DNA from: Rhynchopus euleeides
Taxonomy: Eukaryota > Euglenozoa > Diplonemea > Diplonemida > Diplonemidae
Direction: 5' to 3'
Length of the DNA stretch: 64,000 nt
Assembly: GCA_963210315.1 (NCBI GenBank)
Contig: OY723308.1
Span: forward strand, 1,488,001 to 1,552,000
The notes below the pieces were generated by a model. It was not told the DNA's origin and made no database searches. It saw only the letters and a program-made list of their open reading frames with translations. This document shows positions 60,801 through 64,000 of this stretch, one piece after another. The position numbers were made by a program, and so were the translations under genes. Positions within the stretch are counted from its first letter, which is position 1, and each line of letters starts with the position of its first letter.

Positions 60801-63437
60801 CGAGTTGATTGCGTGCGCAATGCTGCAGGCACAGACGTGGCAGGGGGTGCTGGGCACAGAGCGGGCACGTCTGTTGGAGCAGGACAACGTGGCACATGCA
60901 GAGGCGGGTGAGGCCTTCCGGGTGCTGCCGTTCCGTGTGGAGAGCTTCGAGGACGACAGCAGCGCGTTTGCGTTTCGTCACAAGACGCTTGGCGAGTTCC
61001 TTGTGGCGCGGCGGCTGGCACGGGAGGGCGGTGTGGCCGATACGCTTGAGTGCAAGGTGCACAGGGCCTTCAGCCATGATGCGCCAAATGTATTGCAGTA
61101 CTTCGCAGACACGGTGCTTGCGCGTGGAGGCGAGGTGCGCGACTCAAAGGCGGCGGCCGAGCTGCTGCCGCTCGTCCGGGCGAGCGGTGTTGCTGGTCGC
61201 GACGCGGCATCGCGAGCGGCTGCTTCCAATGCTATGGCACTCGCCGCACGCACACGATATGTGTTCAACTGCCATCTCACGGGTGTGCTTGTGCATGACA
61301 GCGATCTGCGCCACGCACGCCTGCGCGGGACTGCGCTGAAGGGGAGCCGCTTCCACAACTGCTGGCTGGAACACGCAATCTTCACGGACGTCGATCTCAC
61401 ATGCTCTGATTGGGAGGGCTGTTCCTTCTGCGCCCCTCTCCCGCCTCTGTTAGGCCACACCTTGTATGTCTTCACCGTGACCGTCACACCAGACGGATCG
61501 AGGATCATCTCAGGTTCAGGCGACAAGACCATTCGAGTGTGGGATGCAGCGACAGGAGAGGAGTTGCAGAAGTTCGAAGGCCACAGCTCCTTTGTGCGTG
61601 CCGTGGCTGTCACACCAGACGGCACGAAAATCGTCACAGGATCCAGGGACAAGAGCGTTCGAGTGTGGGATCTGTCAACAGGAGAGGAGTTGCTGAATCT
61701 TGAAGGCCACACCAAGCCGGTGGGCAGTGTGACTGTCACACCAGATGGATCGAAGATCGTCTCAGGTTCTGAGGACGACACTATTCGAGTGTGGAATGCG
61801 TCAACAGGAGAGGAGCTGCAGAAGATTGAGGGTCACAGCTCCCATGTGCGCACCGTGGCTGTCGCACCAGACGGCATGAAAATTGTCTCAGGTTCTGGGG
61901 ACAAGAGCGTTCGAGTGTGGGATCTGTCAACAGGAGAGGAGTTGCAGAATCTTGAAGGCCATACGTCCGATGTGTGGAGCGCTACTGTCACACCAGATGG
62001 TTCCAAGATCATCTCAGGTTCTGACGATGAGAGCGTTCGGGTGTGGGATATGTCAACAGGGATGGCGTTGCAGAAACTTGAAGGACACACGTCCGATGTA
62101 CGTACCGTGGCTGTCACACCGGATGGATCCAAGATTATCTCAGGATCAGGTGACAACAGCATTCGGGTGTGGGACCTGTCACAGGGAAGGTGTTGCAGAA
62201 GCTTGAAGGCCACACGTCTGATGTATGGAGCGTGACTGTCACACCAGACGGGGCGAATATTATCTCAGCATCTCGCGATGAGAGCGTCCGAGTGTGGTAT
62301 GCATCTACAGGGAAGGAGTTGCAACAGCTCGAAGGCCACAGTGCCTGTGTGCGCACCGTGACTGTCACACCAGATGGATCGAAGATTATCTCAGGTGCTG
62401 CCGATGAGAGCGTCCGAGTGTGGGATGCATCTACAGGGAAGGAATTGCTGAATCTTGACTGCCACAGCTCCGTGCGTACCGTGGCTGTCACTCCGGACGG
62501 GTGGAAGATTGTCTCAGGTTCTGACGACCGTATCATTCGGGTTTGGGATGCAGCAACGGGGGACGAGTTGCAGAAACTTGAAGGCCACACTGAATGTATC
62601 TGGAGCGTGGCTGTAACACCAGACGGATCGAAGATCATCTCAGGAGCTTTCGACAACACCGTTGTGGTGTGGGATGCATCTACAGGGGAGGAATTGCGGA
62701 GGCTTCGAGGCCACTGCTCCTCTGTCAACAGCGTGGCTGTTACCCCAGACGGATTGAAGATTATCTCAGCTTCTGACGACAGCAGAATTCTGGTCTGGGA
62801 CGCCTCCACAGGGGAACAGCTGCAGAGTCTTGAAGGCCACACCAACTGCATACAGAGCGTGACTGTCACATCAGACGGATCGAAGATTATCTCAGGATCT
62901 GTCGACAACACCGTTCGAATGTGGGATGCATCGACAGGGGAGGAGTTGCAGAAATTTGAAGGCCACACCCACTGGGTACAGAGCGTGGCTGCCACACCAG
63001 ACGGCTCCAAGGTCATCTCAGGATCTCGCGACAACAGCGTTCGGGTCTGGGACGCATCGACAGGAGAGGAGTTGCAGAAGCTTGAAGGCTACAACTGCGT
63101 CGCGAGCGTGGCTGTCACGCCGGACGGATCCAAGCTAGTCTCGGGATCACTCGACAAGACCATCCGGGTCTGGGATGCACCCCGGGGTCCTACAGGGAAG
63201 GAGCTGCATCATCAACACCACACCGACTCCGAGAGGAGCGGAACTGCGACCGGATCCAAGCCGAACAACGTTTGTGACAACAACATGCCCCGCATCTGCA
63301 ACGCATCCTGGCAACCAGGGGCTGTGCTGGGCAGTGGCCCCGTCGTGCCTGTTCCCTGTGCCTGCATAGGGCTCGCTACAGTGACGCCACCCGCTGTGCG
63401 CAGGTTGCTGAGTGGCGCGGACACTACCACTCGATAG
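57853..63437 (+). CDS. NLR-like protein: ankyrin, ADP-ribosyltransferase, NACHT, pentapeptide repeats, 14 WD40
   Basis: The ATG at 57853 gives 'MGASASVQG', a good N-myristoylation start. About residues 15-110 are ankyrin-like ('ETGRTLLHEVL', 'EGRTPVWYAL'). Residues about 250-470 form an R-S-E ADP-ribosyltransferase domain: 'TVFRGINV', 'NAFTSTT', 'FPQEAELLY'. Residues about 560-900 hold a NACHT NTPase (Walker A 'GDGGTGKTS', Walker B 'VVVILDSLDEVG'). About 1143-1192 is pentapeptide-like ('DSDLRHARLRGTALKGSRF'). Then come 14 WD40 repeats (61440-63190), consistent with two seven-bladed propellers. STAND proteins of this kind use WD40 as sensor and NACHT as switch; here the output would be ADP-ribosylation, which is inference. 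A single base is missing near 62180 ('ctgtcacaggg' where the repeats have 'ctgtcaacagg'), so the frame runs 57853-62235 and then 62169-63437 in another phase. Confidence 0.8.
61440..63195 (+). repeat. 14 tandem WD40-encoding repeats (about 126 bp each)
   Basis: Each unit encodes the 'EGHxxxVxSVAVTPDGSKIISGSxDxSVRVWDxSTGEELQKL' pattern. Nucleotide similarity between units is high, indicating recent internal duplication or homogenisation. Repeats 1-6 are before and 7-14 after the frame break near 62180. Confidence 0.88.
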
Positions 63438-64000
63438 GGACTCCCCCACCCCCACAGGGAGTCCACTGCTTCTGCCGGCGGGCCACACAAACAGGAAACA
63501 AGCAACCTCTTGTGCCACATCGTTGCGCTGTCGCTTTTGGCGCCTCCTCACTGCTTACCCCTTCTGAACTGCGCAAACATGGCGCCCCCACCCCCCCTAC
63601 GACGACCTGGCAGACGTGTCGACCGCCAGCACCTTCCGGTGCCTGCAAGACACCTAGCGGTATCGACAGTGCCACTGCAAGACAGCAAGCCCCCACAATC
63701 TCACCACTCGCGCCCCCCCCCCCCCCTCCCTCCCTCGCCCCCTTCACCCCTACCCCCCCCCCCCTTGGCGTTTTAAAGGTTCCCCCCCTCCCCCACGCGT
63801 GGATTTTTAATACCGTGGAACAATCAATTCTGCATTCTACTCTTTACCCCCTGGCGTTTGCCTCAGATTTCAGGATTCAAATCCTCTCTCCCACCCCTCA
63901 CCCATGCTCCAGGCTCCCCCATCACAACCCACCACCGCCACCGCCACCACCCTTCAACAGAGCGGGCGGGCCCATCTCTGGTGGGCCCCACCCCCCCGAC
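63438..64000 (+). other. 3' flank, low complexity
   Basis: C-rich tracts (about 63711-63765) and no recognisable gene to the end of the window. Confidence 0.5.

Noticed and set aside
1..64000. CRISPR array or bacterial/phage origin
   Set aside because: No direct repeats with regular unique spacers, no operons or ribosome-binding sites; spliced genes and a LINE indicate eukaryotic DNA.

Overview
The window is nuclear DNA of a GC-rich microbial eukaryote, probably an alga or another protist. Genes carry GT-AG introns whose phases match. The proteins are eukaryotic types: a Nup98 C-terminal domain, DUF4116 repeats, a Crinkler/RHS-type NTPase-nuclease, an astacin fragment, a secreted class I peroxidase and an ART-NACHT-WD40 protein. 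There is also a LINE, several terminal-inverted-repeat transposons and a TTAGGG-like array. The lineage cannot be fixed from sequence alone. I see no bacterial operons, CRISPR, rRNA or convincing tRNA genes.

Layout, left to right. (1) 1-989: two short unrecognised reading frames, a small tandem duplication and an AT-rich patch. (2) 990-41510: a tandem segmental duplication with a period of about 15 kb and 2.7 copies, starting at 990, 16291 and 31110. A full unit carries a non-coding leader, a ubiquitin-like/DUF4116 repeat gene (3123, 18653, 38067), a coiled-coil/P-loop NTPase/PD-(D/E)XK gene (9179, 21305), a Nup98 C-terminal gene (13297, 28140) and a spacer. Unit 1 also holds an astacin gene cut short and joined to a second-hand CRN tail. 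Unit 2 has lost that part and has gained a 2.8 kb TIR element. Unit 3 is split by a 4.7 kb block containing a telomere-like array and nested foldback/TIR elements, and ends in a broken astacin copy.

(3) 41511-44804: a second hAT-like element and a helical protein of unknown function. (4) 44805-54201: a secreted class I peroxidase whose single intron contains a complete 8.1 kb LINE. The LINE's 19-bp target duplication covers the splice donor. It has two overlapping ORFs (ATGA), each with an OTU-type protease domain, plus APE endonuclease, reverse transcriptase, zinc knuckle and RNase H. (5) 54331-56831: a 2.5 kb TIR element whose left end is amplified as four 377-bp tandem units. (6) 57853-63437: a large N-myristoylation-type, ankyrin, ADP-ribosyltransferase, NACHT, pentapeptide and 14 x WD40 gene with one apparent single-base deletion. 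(7) 63438-64000: low-complexity flank.

How the genes may relate. The array co-amplifies a ubiquitin-like/DUF4116 protein, a CRN/RHS-like NTPase-nuclease and a nuclear pore fragment. Their shared copy number reflects one duplicated block, and any functional link is inference. The paralogous units also provide natural empty sites that date and prove several transposon insertions. The NACHT gene has the domain set of an NLR-like sensor with an ADP-ribosylating output, and is the most interesting single gene here.
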